From contig VWZL01001934.1 in assembly GCA_013396915.1 (NCBI GenBank), positions 79,122-143,121 on the forward strand: a stretch of 64,000 nucleotides of DNA, written 5' to 3'. Shown one piece after another: positions 1 to 12,442 of the stretch (the first letter of the stretch is position 1; each line of letters begins with the position of its first letter). The stretch is from Stercorarius parasiticus (Eukaryota > Chordata > Aves > Charadriiformes > Stercorariidae). A program made the translations under genes and the position numbers. The notes under the pieces are model-generated. The model worked only from the letters and a program-made list of their open reading frames with translations. It did no database searches and was not told where the DNA came from.

Positions 1-3000
1 TTTACGAGTTCGTGATATGACAGCTATAGCAACAGCAGTATCTTGATAGTAAACCTGAGGAAGTTTACTCACAACAGTTGCTTTTTTTTTTCATTGCAGA
101 TAAAAATCTGCAACATTTATCTGCATTTTTTAATGCAGGTGCAAGCTTTTGCCCTCATTTTCCCTTTGCTGAAGATGATCGTGACGCTACGGATGCTTGT
201 TAGCTTTAATAAATTTAAAGTCTACTTATTTTTACCGACGTCTTGCTGTTATGTGGCAGGTAGCTGACTTCAGCCGGGAAGAAACGAAGAGTAGGGCACG
301 GAGCTGAGGCATGGCAAAGGCAGTTTTAATTCATAATCCGCCACACCGGAGAGGTCAGCCTCTGCCTGCTTCTTGTGTCGTCTGCTGGGTTGCCATAGAG
401 CTGATGCTCAGAAAGTTAAATTGGGTTTGGGCAGCAGCTAAGGCAGGGGCCAGGAGTTCTCCTGGGCGTTACTGCTGTACTACTAACTGGGAGCCAGCCG
501 CTGGAGCTGGAGAGTCCCAGTGAAGACATGCAGTGTGGAATCTCAACAGAATTAGTTACGGTTTGGGGTTTTTTGTTGTTTTTCTATTGGTTTTTTTTTT
601 CCCACTACACAATCACATGATTTATTTTTTATTTTTTTTTCAACGCAAGACAATATTTTCAATTGTTCAGACCTCCACGGTCACACTGCATTTCCTCAGA
701 CCCTGCAGCTATCTACCTTGCTTTACCTGGGCTTTCCAGAAACTTTGGGAACATTAGTACATAACTGAACCGTTCAGGAGAGACACGTAAACTCAGATTT
801 AAAACTAAGTAGTTAAGTAAGTACTTTATACTTCCCCAACAAGTTTTAGAAAAGTCTTTCTACATGATAAAATCAGACAAAAGAGAGCACATGGTTAAGA
901 TATTAAGATAGTGGCCAACACTGTTCTGTAATATGATTCCCTAATGGTATCTCTAACTCCAAGCGACTGAACACACAGCAAGTTAAGAGGTGTACAGCAG
1001 ATTAAAGTCTATAAATACCTGTTCAGAGTGCTGTTTAGAAGGAGAAAAGCATGTTCTGGGCTCTTGATTTCTACCCCTGAAGAGTCTTCTCTCCAGAGGA
1101 TAGTCTTAGGCTCAGGGTGGTTTGTATTTATAAGCCGCCTTCTGGTATTCAAGCTCCCCGGTAGCTTCTCGCGTTGTTTCCAAGCACGGCAGGGCTGGCA
1201 AGACAAGTAACCTCTAACAGCTGCCTGTGTACAAGTGGCCCTGCTGCTGTAATTCAAGTATCTTTTATACCTTCCTGTCTGGAGGTGACTTACCTGCTCC
1301 ACCTGCCTTTCCCCATCACCACTGAATCACTCCATTGGCTGCGAGCGCTCCGGCTCCCGCTCCGGCCGGTTTCTATGACAAACAGGGCAGGCTGGAATGC
1401 TCCTGATAAGGGGCAGCACTGAGGACACCCCGCCTGTGCCTGCCCTGGGGAAGTGATGGGAGAAATGTTTATTCCTTCATCTTCTCTGGACTGGGGAAGG
1501 GCCGCCTGCTTTCCGGTATATTCTCGCAGTTCTTCGACCAGTTTTGAGGGTTTTTTTCATAATCGCTCTTCATAATCTGGTCCAGTTTGTGCGGATGTAC
1601 TGATCATGGTTTCACAGGGCAGGAAATCTTCCGAAAGAAAATTTGAGGACACCTAAGAATAGCAGTTATTTTTCTCTTGTTTCTTCATAAAGGACAAATA
1701 TCTTGAAAGTCTTTCAGATTAACAGCGGAAAAAAGGATTCTGACAGTCAAATTTCTTGTGATTGGTTGAGAAAAAAAATTGTTGCAATAGAAAAATACAG
1801 TATAAGTTTGAAAGACACAAAGCTCTTTATAAATTGATCGAACCACTCTATACGGTCATATGTCTGCTCCAAGCTCCTATACAATTGTTCAAAATAATAC
1901 TGTCTGGATTGTCACAGAGAAGGAATTTCATTCTTTGCCGCTTTTGGTAGCAATTGACATAGAGAAATATTATTCGACCTGCAGACCTTTTGTGGCTCAA
2001 AGGACATCAGTCAATGACCCAGAAAAAAGAACTGACAAATTTACACTCATGTGCAGGTAAGGAAACGAGGCGGGGGGNTTCAAAATTTAGTCCAGTTCTT
2101 ATTTATTGCAAATACTACTGTTCTTTGTTCAGTTTCTCAAAAAACAAAAACAACATGAGATTGTCTGTGCATTTTTTCAGGATGGTATCAGAAAGTCCCT
2201 TCTTAAAAAAATGGTTGAGAAAATTCACTCTCAAAACGTACGGAACTGTATCCATTTCTTGGGACAAAGAAGCGTCTAAAGCCCCCAGATTTCAATGGGA
2301 GTCAGATACAACTCGCTTTGGCTTCCACATTCCTCTACTTCACGTCACACTTGAAATCCCAAAGGAGGTTTTTAAGAATGAGAGAAGCATGTTGAAATTA
2401 CCGAAGTTTTAAATGAGTTTTAGGATTCAAACTAAGGTGACCTGATCCTTCAATAGCTAGAAGGATCTGGTCTAGAGCATCGTTCCTCCAGGGGATTCAC
2501 GGTGAGCTCCATGGGTGGCTCCAGAAGACAAACACCTCAATGGAGAATGCAGGTTAAGACTAAATTTTCCCAGATTTGCATCTCAGTGGTAGAGCAGCGC
2601 ACAGAGACCATAGGAATAACAACCCATACCCGATGCTGAGCAGGCAATACCAGCATGGTGCGCTCCCCCAGCTATTTATGTTGCCGTTCGGGGATGAGTG
2701 AGGCCGGCAGCAAACACTATCTAGAGCTGACAAAGCAGGATGTTTGATGAATGGATGTAAATCATATTTTTAAAAGTCTTGCTCACTTAGTCACTTGCAT
2801 AAGCACTTTGGTAAACTGGGCTCAAAATTAACAATGTTTCAGTAACGTGCTCGGGTATGTCAGATTCGGCAACGCACTGAGGAACAAAAATCCTTGGTTT
2901 GGGTCTAGCTGAGACCCTCTCCCCTGGTAGTCAGTTGAGCAACACCGATTTGCTTTTTGGTCATGCTCTAAAGAAAGACACAGGCACATTTTAAGCCCTT

Positions 3001-6000
3001 TATCCACTGACAAGGCCGGGATTGCTGAACTGCAGCGTGAGCAGGGTACTGCCATTTCAGAGTTTCAGTGGTTCTGAGGCTGGTCATTCCCTCAACGTGA
3101 CCGGAGCCTGGAGCGGAATGAGTCCAACCCAGAAGCCGAGAGCCTGGGGCAAACTGGGCCGCCCCACGCATGCCCACACGCTCCTCCCTCCGCAAGGACA
3201 CGCCGGGTACGCCAGGCACGGAGCGTGCCAGGACCCAGCACCGTGCTGGGATGACGATCAGGGCTTGGCCTCCAAAAGTGAGTGGGAGGCTTGCTGTTAT
3301 TTTTATCTTCTGCTTGGAGGAATAGACTGAGCATGTCAGGAGCTGCAGCTGGTCTCGGGTGGATCCCGGAGGATTGGGAGCAATCAGTTGTGGGAGCACA
3401 TGCTGTCATGTCTGCACTTAAAGGAGCACTGGTACGAAGTAGAAACAGTTACTTCATTAATACTTTCCTTGCACTTGCATTACCCGTGCACACCTCGGGT
3501 GCTTCTCAAAGGTATTCCCTGGGTAGAGCTGTAGGGGTATGCAAACAGCAGTCTGAAAATACGTGTTCCAAACGGATTTTTTGCTAGGCCATGCAGGAAT
3601 GAAGATGATGTGACTGGAGCACTGGGATGAGACGTAGGAGATGCATAGCTCTGGCTATAAGCACCATGATCATGAGCAAAACGCTTAATTTCCATGGACT
3701 TCTGGGGCTCATTTCCTAAATGAATAAATAATTGGATAAACGAAATAAAATTAAGAAAAGGAATTGTGAGCCTTCCTTTTTGGTCATAGTCTTTGTCTGG
3801 ATTGTGTATTTGAATGGGAACCTGGGAGGGATGGTGTTGCTCAGGAGTTAGGGCTGGTCACAGTGGCTCCAGCTGCAGACCTAACACAGGATCCCACCTG
3901 CAGCGAATAACTGTGATTGAAACATCGAAGCTTTCAATTGTTGGACCCTTCCCACCATCACCTCTCCTTATTTTACCCGCATCAGTAGCCACTGCCATCT
4001 CCTCCAGGACTGGAGGTGAAGTGCTGAGATCTTCTGAAGGGTATGTATTCTTTTCTGGGGGATTTAGGAAGCTTTGTAATGAAAAAGATTATTTCTAACG
4101 GCAACTACCAACTGGTTGAGGACATAACCATTTAAAAACTTGCAAGCCAGGCTCCTTAGTGTGAAAGAAGCAAAGTATACCGCAGAATAACAAGAACAGA
4201 CTACTGATCATAGCTTTAGGTTGTTTCCTTGGCTTGTCTCTACCTCCACCACTACCTAAGTATATAACTCTTTTCATTCTCTGTGTAGTTCATCTCAGCA
4301 GATAAACTAAAGCCACTGAATAAAGATGGGTGGGGAAAAAAATTCACAATCAAAAAACACTGAGCAAGAAGCTGCTTCTGATCTCTCTCCCCCTTCATCC
4401 AAGGGCTAGATAGTTGCTAATTGTTATGTACCACTTAACGCATCTGGGGTTCTACTTTTTTGTTTATGTTTTGGGTATTGTTTACAGCTCTGATTTGTTG
4501 GGCCATATCCTAAGGCCATGTATAAAGCCTGGAAGGCTTTAGAAGGCCCTTTGTGCTGGGAGAAACCCAAGGCAGCAGTTGCTACAGAAGCACAAAAATG
4601 TCAAGAGCCAAACTGCTTTGGACTTAGCCTTTGCAGGACAAAACTCCAACAGATGTAAGGGTTGTTCCTGCTTACAAAAGACACATCTACTAGGTTCATG
4701 GAGCCGCAGCTTACTTTCAAGGGAAAAAAATCTGGGTATGGCTTAGGACAGCTGTGCTGTTTATATCTGGGTGAGAACAAGCCTGTATTAAATCAAACAC
4801 CCTTGTGCAGCATGGAATAGAAGTCTCTGCAGGGTTAAATGCTTACAGCAGGAGGATGCTACTTAGACTATGCTTTTCTATTAGCTCACACATTCATGTG
4901 CCCGCTCCCAAGCTACTGAAAGCCAGTGAAAATACACACGCACACACACAACTTCTGCGACTTTTGGCACAGGTCCAGCTTGGTAGCTGAACTCTCCACC
5001 TTACGCTGTTATCGTCTGTTATTCAGATGCAGAAGAAGTGGTGAGACCCACTACTGCCTGAGTGTTCCTGGCAAACAATTCCTTGGCCTCCAGCTAGCCT
5101 CGCTTTTTGATCCTACAGAGTTCCTCAGTCAAGAAGGCCGGGTGCTCTACGCAATTAGTGCTCCAGGGTGGTAAACAGCACCATTAAGTGATGTTTCCCA
5201 TGCTAACTCATGGAACTCTTTTATTTGTCTGGCTTCACGTGCAGCTAGCTGCCTAACCAGGTGTTCGCTGTGAAGTCTTATCATTGTTGCAGTAGTTTGC
5301 ACCTACGGCTAGACTGGGCTATTTAAATTCCAAAGTGTATATATTATGTACTGTCAGGAAAGAGCCCTGGTGAGTCATCAGATAAGCTAGACGAGAACTC
5401 GCTGTGGGATACTTCTAATATAATTATATTTTTATCCTTCTCTAACTGTTCCTATCAGGCAATCTCAAGACACTTCACAGACACAGTGAACTGAGCCTTC
5501 CAGTAACCATGTTTATCAAGGATGTTATCTCCTTTTACAGCTGAGGAAGCTTTGCAGTGCACGAGACGCCCAGACAACATTGAAAAGAGCTGCTGTGACC
5601 TCTGTGCAAGCAGCAATGCCTGGACAAGCTGTGCCCCTTGGCACGGCAGAGTGAGGTGCCAGAGCAGAGGGATAAGACTCTAAACGGGCGGCGGAGTGGT
5701 AAACACCACCAGAGTTGTGCATTAGCGATAAATGTCCACTAAGGTAGCTCGATACGGATTTAGAGAAAAACTGTTAGATAGAGCCACAGATTGTGTCCCT
5801 CAGGTGACTCCTGTTCTCCAAGTGGTGCCCATCTTTGCCGACCAGGCCAAGCCCAAGTTCTGGAACCATGTGCCTCTGCAGTTCAGTCTCATTCAAACAC
5901 TGGACCCACCTGCTACCTAACTTTGCGCTGTTCTTCATTTCCTGTAGTCACCAGGAAAGCACCGTGATTAGATAATCATTACAAGGTACAGCTGCAACGT

Positions 6001-8875
6001 AGCAATTTTCCTGATACTCTATAACTCATGTGACTATTACTCTTCAGTGGCTTGAGGCCGTGTGATTCAGCTTCTCGCGGCTAGATTCTCGAATAGCAAG
6101 AATAGCATCCATTCCCTGGGCATAAGGTCAGGTCTTCTTTTCTAGCCCATTATTTCTGAAGGAGTTAAGTTGGCTTGGACCAATGGCTAAACCGTAGTCT
6201 ATAAGTCATCGGTGATCCATGCTACCATGCCTAGGAGACTGTTGGCTTTCCAAATGTTTATGCTGCTTCTATAGTGGCTTGCGAGGAAAGTTTGATATAA
6301 ACAGTGGCTCAAAGGAAGAGTAAATCACAGCAGAATTAAGGTCGTTGTAAATTTTCAGTGAGTGTGGCAGCTCTTTCAGTTAAGATGATACCCACAATGT
6401 GGCCCGTAAAAGGAGTGGGGCTGGTTGAAGGGTTGTTAGATGTTCCCAAGAACTGCAGAGCCAGCTCCTTTTGATGCTGTAAGTGGCTCAAGTGCGGCTG
6501 GAGTTGAGATGTAGTGCATGTGAAGTGCATGGGAGCCAAAGTAATTACTCTCCTGAAGCACAAACACGATGCTCTTCCCATGGACCAGTAAGGTAGCTGC
6601 TGTTATTGCCAGCCCTAGAATACATTATCCAGAGGCAATTGCAGTCATAGCCTGTTGCTGATGAGGGAGACTATCAGCAGGACTAGAGGAGACAGCAATA
6701 GAAGCAAGGTGAAGGGCGATGCTAACAAGCTCTCACCAGCACATTGTTAATTGCCCTCATGGTTGTCCCACAGAGGTCATGTTCCGGCAGTGTTACTCAC
6801 TTCCCGGCCTGGTGATGTGACATGATGAACTTGGGAAATGGCCTGTGATGTCAGAGCTGAGGAGTGAATGTCTGCAGGGACATCTTGCTTCTCCTCTCCA
6901 GTGACTTTTCCTTGTGTAACAAGCCACCTGCCCTCTGCTGGCTAAATTCTCCCCTTCCACGCGTGATCTGTGCTCAGCTCAACTCACAGCATCTATTCAG
7001 CAGAACAGATGCCTCAGCCCACAGTGGGGGTTGTTTGTACTCATCAGAGCGCATCCAGCCAGGAAGGGGGTGTTGGGATGCTAATGCATCTGACCAGGGA
7101 CATTTTCTGGTACACCACACCTGAATTCCAGTGTGTGGCTTCCCATCAGATCACTAAAAAAAGCATCTGATGGTGGTGATGAGGGACAGGTTACTCTGTG
7201 GTGAGTGCTCACACCCTGAGAGCTCTCTACTAATACTGATCTTTTCAGGTTACAAATAGCACGTTCTGAATTGACCCCTTTTGCTTTCTTCACCCTACAA
7301 GAATCCACCAACTTGAGAAGGCCCAGATGACTGACACACCTTCTCAGCAATCTCCAAGGACAAGTGTGACCCTAAGCTCTCTGTTTCTGTGTCATGTTCT
7401 CCCCATCCCCAAGGATGAACCAGCAGTCTTCCTTCTCTTATCCCCACAGATGTAATCCCACAGTCCCTGTGTATGACCTGACAAATCAATGGAGATGCTT
7501 TTCGATAAAGCTCAGCAAAGCAAGCAGAACGGTGGCCGTGGTAACCTCTGTAATTTCCAGCTGGGGGAAGGACACCATCACACCTTGGTCTCAGTGGCAC
7601 TGTCTTTCTCCTGCACTGAACTAGCACAGGACTCCACCTACCGTCTCCTTCCCTTTCCCATCCCATATCATAGTCCTGTAGTTTCGCAGTAACGAAGTGC
7701 TTCTTATCTTTTTCTTCCCGTTTTTTTTTCTTTTTTTCTCAAAAGCCCCAGAGAGCAATTGTTTCTTGTATGCCCTCTACCCACCCGACACAGAAATGAT
7801 GGATGTGATGAAAAAACTTAGGACATGCCATCATAGCTCTCCTTTTTAAACTCCGGTCATTTTCTATCTCTATTTTATGGATGGTGTCTATATTCGCTTG
7901 GCATTCCTAGAGTTTCTGAAATATTGATAGAGTTGATCTTCTCCAGACAGTGGTTGAATGCTTTTCCAAGTGTGACACTTCAGTTATGGACAATGCATAA
8001 TGGGTTTAGTTCTTGTAATTATATCTGCATTTTGGTATTCATTTGTGTTACTAACATATACAGTTAATCATTCAGCTGCTTAAGGGAGTGTAGGGTAATA
8101 TCCCAGACGTGAGACTGGCTAAAAGTACAGTAGGAAAAATATCTTAGTGAGTTGTCCATGCTGAAGAGAGCAATTTATACTTTAATCCTAAAGAATGTGG
8201 TGGGACAAGAATGCAAAACATATCCTTACATGAATTTTTAAATATATCAGCAGATGCAGAGATGCAAACTGAGTTCCAGTAAGATAAGGCAAAGCGAAAA
8301 GCAGTTCAGTGTTGGCACAAGGGTAAAACGTCCTTCTAGGGCACCAGATAATTTATCACCGTTACCCTTATATGGAGATATAAAAAGAACATAAGGATGT
8401 TCTTTCTGCCTTCATAAAACTTTAATTTATAACTTCATCCCTCAGTCCGGTTCTGTCCCCAAACACTTTCTGACATATGGATCTGAGCTGGAGAGGCACT
8501 CTCATGCTCGGCGTTCCAGCAAGAGACATCATTTCAGTTAATGATTCAAAGGGAAAGAGCAATCATGAGTGATGTCCTTTTAACATATTTCTACTGTTTT
8601 CCATATGCATATTTATTACGCTATTTTAGCAAAGTAGGACACTAGAGCCCTTTGCAGCTCTCGCCTCAGACTCTGAGTCACTTGGCGTTCACTCTAGGGA
8701 CTGGTGGAGTCGCAAAAGCTGGTGTTTTGTAAGTGTGTGACTAGAGAGAGCAGAACTCGCCACTAGAGAGATAACTCACCAGATCCTCAGCGGATACAAG
8801 TGGGTTTTACACTGGGCCGTTCTGGAGTTCCCCAGTGTGCTCACAATCGCTGAGGACCCAGGGCTCAGAACGCTT
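1..8875. other. Intergenic region, no supported gene
   Basis: About 8.9 kb upstream of the C1orf159 promoter. Open frames here are short, mostly begin at non-ATG codons, and lack coding character on both strands. One ambiguous base (n) lies at 2,078. A GC- and CpG-richer patch spans about 3,090-3,260, and a short CA-rich tract lies at 4,934-4,951. I recognise no transposon, RNA gene or conserved protein segment here. Confidence 0.6.
4934..4951. repeat. Short CA-rich simple repeat
   Basis: An imperfect run of CA dinucleotides interrupted by one CpG (acacacgcacacacac). It is short, with nothing to suggest a function. Confidence 0.7.
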
Positions 8876-9612
8876 AGAATCATAGAATCATAGGGTTGGA
8901 AGGTACCTCTGGAGATCACCCAGTCCAACCCCCTGCCAGAGCAGGGTCACCCACAGCAGGTGGCACAGGAACGCGTCCAGGTGGGTTTGGAATATCTCCA
9001 GAGACGGAGACTCCACCACCTCTCTGGGCAGCCTGTGCCAGGGCTCTGCCACCCTCACAGGAAAGAAGTTCCTCCTCATGTTGAGATGGAACTTCTTATG
9101 CTCAAGTTTGTGCCCGTCACTCCTTGTCCTGTCGCTGGGCACCACTGAGAAGAGCGTGGCCCCATCCTCCTGACACCCACCCTTGAAGTATTTATAAGCG
9201 TTGATAAGATCCCCCCTCAGCTGTCTTTTTTACAGACTAAAGAGACCCAAATCCCTCATCCCTTCTTCATAAGAGAGATGTTCCAGTCCCCTCAGCATCT
9301 TCGTAGCCCTTTGCTGCACCCTCTCTAGCAGTTCCCTGTCCTTCTTGAACTGGGGAGCCCAGGACTGGACACAGTGCTCCAGGTGCGGCCTCCCCAGGGC
9401 AGAGCAGAGGGGAAGGATGACCTCCCTCGACCTGCTGGCCACACTCTTCTTGATGCACCCCAGGATGCCATTGGCCTTCTTGGCCACAAGGGCACATTGC
9501 TGGCTCATGGTCATCCTGTTGTCCACCAGGAATCTCAGGTCTCTTTCCACAGAGGTGCTCTCCAGCAGGTCAGCCCCCAACCTGTCCTGGGTTGGGCAGC
9601 CTTGGTGTCTCC
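8876..9612 (-). mobile_element. CR1 LINE fragment, 5'-truncated, reverse orientation
   Basis: The low-coordinate edge carries the CR1 3' terminus read in reverse (agaatcat repeated, then 'ggttggaaggtacctctgg'), so the element runs right to left. The reverse strand retains two stretches of the C-terminal part of the CR1 ORF2 (reverse transcriptase) in different frames. The upstream one (about 9,230-9,610) includes the segments [20 protein letters not shown] and [20 protein letters not shown]. The downstream one (about 8,888-9,145) includes [20 protein letters not shown]. Both are parts of one frame broken by frameshift. At roughly 740 bp, with the 5' bulk of ORF2 missing, it is a typical dead-on-arrival copy. 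CR1 is the dominant LINE in birds, which supports avian origin. Confidence 0.95.
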
Positions 9613-11341
9613 TGGGGCAGCTCTTTGCCTTCCGTACACATACACGTGCACGCACACAGTTGCACAGGTGAATGCATCATCCTGCCGGGGTCTTTGTACG
9701 CGGCATGCCCTGAATTGTGTGCCCTGTATCCTTTGCTCAGCACTTCACGCTGGCGCCTGTCAGTGCTAGCATAACAACAGTATTCCAGTGTAATTACCAG
9801 ACAGGAACTCTGTCCAGACACGGGCTGTCTGTCCCAGCATAGGGGAAGTAGGAACTTGGAAGAGGGTTGTGGGATTTGGCCCTTTGCAAATAATGGAAAT
9901 GCAGAATCCCTTATGCATGTGAGAAAACACAGAGGAACATTACAGTATTTGTATTCACAGTGCAAACCATTTTCCATCTGTTAATACAGATACTAATTCT
10001 AGTTTACATATGAAATGCAAATGTTTGTGGGTTTATTTTACGCTCACTTCCTTCAAGCCTAATCCTGTGCTAAATAACAACTACTTACAGAGAGTTCAGT
10101 GGAAAATGAGGATGCTCAGCAGCTTCTGGGAACAGACCTTTGGCTCTCAGACAAATTCAGCATCGTGCCCTGCCACTCATTCCGAGTAAAAAAACTACAC
10201 TCCAACAGAAGAATGAAATTTTTTAAGGTTGAAATATAATTGCTGCGTATTCTCCATAGAAATCCTCCGTCTAGCAGCAAGATGAAAGGTGAAGTTCTAG
10301 ATTGCGGATCTGAGGTAGCAAACCCCCAGAGCCCTGATTCTGAATTCAGCTTTCAAGGATGTCATATGGATGTACGCACGAACTGCACGCCTTAGAGATT
10401 CCTCCTACCACTATTCCACCTCTGTGAAAAACATCAGTGAAGATATTTAAGCTCTCTTACTTAGCTGTGAACCTTTTGTGAAAGGGAAATATCAGAACAG
10501 ATATGTCGATTGAAGTTATGCCAGGGAGGGACTGGCCTCCAGCATTCCCACAATTAATTTGCATCGCAGGCTTCCTATCCCTTTCTCCGGACCTTCTCCC
10601 AGGTATAGAATTACCCAGGCAGCATCCCCCTGGAAGGTCATCACCTGGATTTAGTTAGTCCTCAAGTAAATAGTTCTCACTGATCACAACATGAATCGAG
10701 AGAAGAGCTTCTCTGGAGGGACTTTGATGTATTTTTAATGTACCTAATGCAGACAGTGATTGTTTCAGCAATGGATATGATATTAACAGCTAAACTAATT
10801 GTGTACCAATTTGCTTTTCCTACGTGCAATCTTAAATGTTTGTGCAGTCAACATGGAATAAATAATTAAGTTTCTGTAATCCTTCTTGCCATTCTTGCTA
10901 ATGATCAATATTTATGATATAACATGATTTTTTTGAAGAGCATCAAGCTTCCCTGGGTCTCCTGAGTGCCTTTCTTTTCCACGTCTTGTGCTTCCTGACC
11001 TGTGAACAGCCTAAATTGGGCTTAACACAGTTGCCACCAGGGAAATAAATGTTGGCTATTACGCAGGTGTCAGGAGGGGACACGTCTCTGTGTTATAAAA
11101 GGGTCTTTGATCAAAACTGACATCAGGGAGACAGAGATGAGGAAAAAAACCGAGGAAGGTCTCAGTGAACTGTGACAACGGTGACAAAAAATAGAGAAGA
11201 AAACAAATAAAGCATACATCTGCTGCTTTGCAGATTTGTGAGATGCACTACAAATTCAACTGTTACGTATTTCTTCAGACCTGCGGCATAAAAAAAGTGT
11301 CTCAGTCCTCTGTGCTATGTGTAAAACAGTTCTTCAAAGTG

Positions 11342-11388
11342 TGGCTCCAGTGCTAGTTTGGTTCGTGGCTCCAGTACTGGTCCAGTAA
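11342..11388. repeat. Imperfect two-copy tandem repeat
   Basis: The segment starting 'gtggctccagtgctag' is followed directly by a diverged copy starting 'gtggctccagtactgg'. The unit is about 23-24 bp. No function is suggested. Confidence 0.55.
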
Positions 11389-12423
11389 TGGACATACTGG
11401 CCAGGCTAAACGACTGCTTTAACAGCGCTGTTCAGTCCATCATGTACCTCTTCACACAGATAAGGAGACACAAAAATTTTGAAAGCTCCAGAACCAGTTG
11501 CTGTTCTTTTTCTCCCCTGACCTGAAAATGATTGGGATAATATCCAATGGCGATTTTGAGTTGCAATTTAGATTAAACCTAATACTTCAAATTAATACCC
11601 AAATACAAACCCAAATACATCAATGACTATTCCTATTAACTTCATTGCACTCTCTTTACAGAAGGAAAGTTAAATACTGACAGGTCTGGCATCTCTGAAG
11701 GGAAGCGGGAATCTTGGGGCTTCCGTGGCTCAAACCTAAGGAAGATTTGTCTTTCCGTTTCTTGCTTTTTTGCTATTTTCTATAATCAAGAATTCTACAG
11801 CAAAATATATTGTAACAGGGTTTTTTTGCTATATTCTTTTATTTCGTGCATCATTCATATTTATTTTAAAGGTTTTTAAGATGGCTCAAATGACATACAG
11901 CGGCCTGCCTTACCCAACAATAGCTACTCCTTTCATGTCTACAATGTTGTACAATCACAACGCCGAACTGATGGGAGAATTATAGTCCTGGAAACAGACT
12001 GCGAGGTCATAAAAATAAGATCTTGTTGCCTGATCAGTGGGTTAGATGGTGCCGCACCACTTAGAAACTGAGTCACTTTAGAAAAGACAGATGAAGCATT
12101 TACAGAGGAGACAGGTCATCTCCATGGTTTTTCTTAAAATGGTGAAACATCCTACTTTTAGTCTTATTATTAGTAACAAGAGAGAGCGCAGTAGTTTTCG
12201 TTTTTGTAACTGTGGTGCTCAAAGGTGGTGAGCTACAAGAACCACAGAAAGTCTTAGCTTTTCCCTGTAGCATTTACAGTGAAAGCGAAAGGAAAAGTTG
12301 TTCAAAGCAGAAGCCGAGTGCTCAAACACGACAGGCTCCAAGCCTCTTTTGTTCAGGAATTTCTTTTTCGTATGGAGCACTTCGATTCAGAGATTTTGAT
12401 CCCACGCTCACCTCCCAAAAGCA

Positions 12424-12442
12424 CCCCCCCCCCCCCCTCCCC
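12424..12442. repeat. Poly(C) tract
   Basis: Fourteen consecutive C residues, then T and four more C. Such a run is prone to length error and, on the opposite strand, is a G run. Confidence 0.85.

Noticed and set aside
1895..1907. TAATACTGTCTGG, identical to the first 13 nt of miR-429-type mature RNA
   Set aside because: The match ends after 13 nt, there is no complementary 5' arm in the preceding 80 nt, and the strand is opposite to that expected from synteny. Treated as chance.
2968..3399. 143-codon reverse-strand frame in a CpG-richer patch
   Set aside because: Composition follows local GC content, the peptide is not recognised, and overlapping frames are open on both strands.
8896..9769. 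Several forward-strand open frames across the first CR1 copy
   Set aside because: They are antisense shadows of the CR1 ORF2 remnant.
9785..9815. attaccagacagg, resembling a reverse miR-200-family core
   Set aside because: Continues gaactc instead of the expected tatta, and no hairpin partner is visible.
11881..11985. 35-codon frame from an ATG (begins MAQMTYSGLPYPTIATPF) that looks protein-like
   Set aside because: Too short to judge, no promoter or partner exon, and no recognised family.
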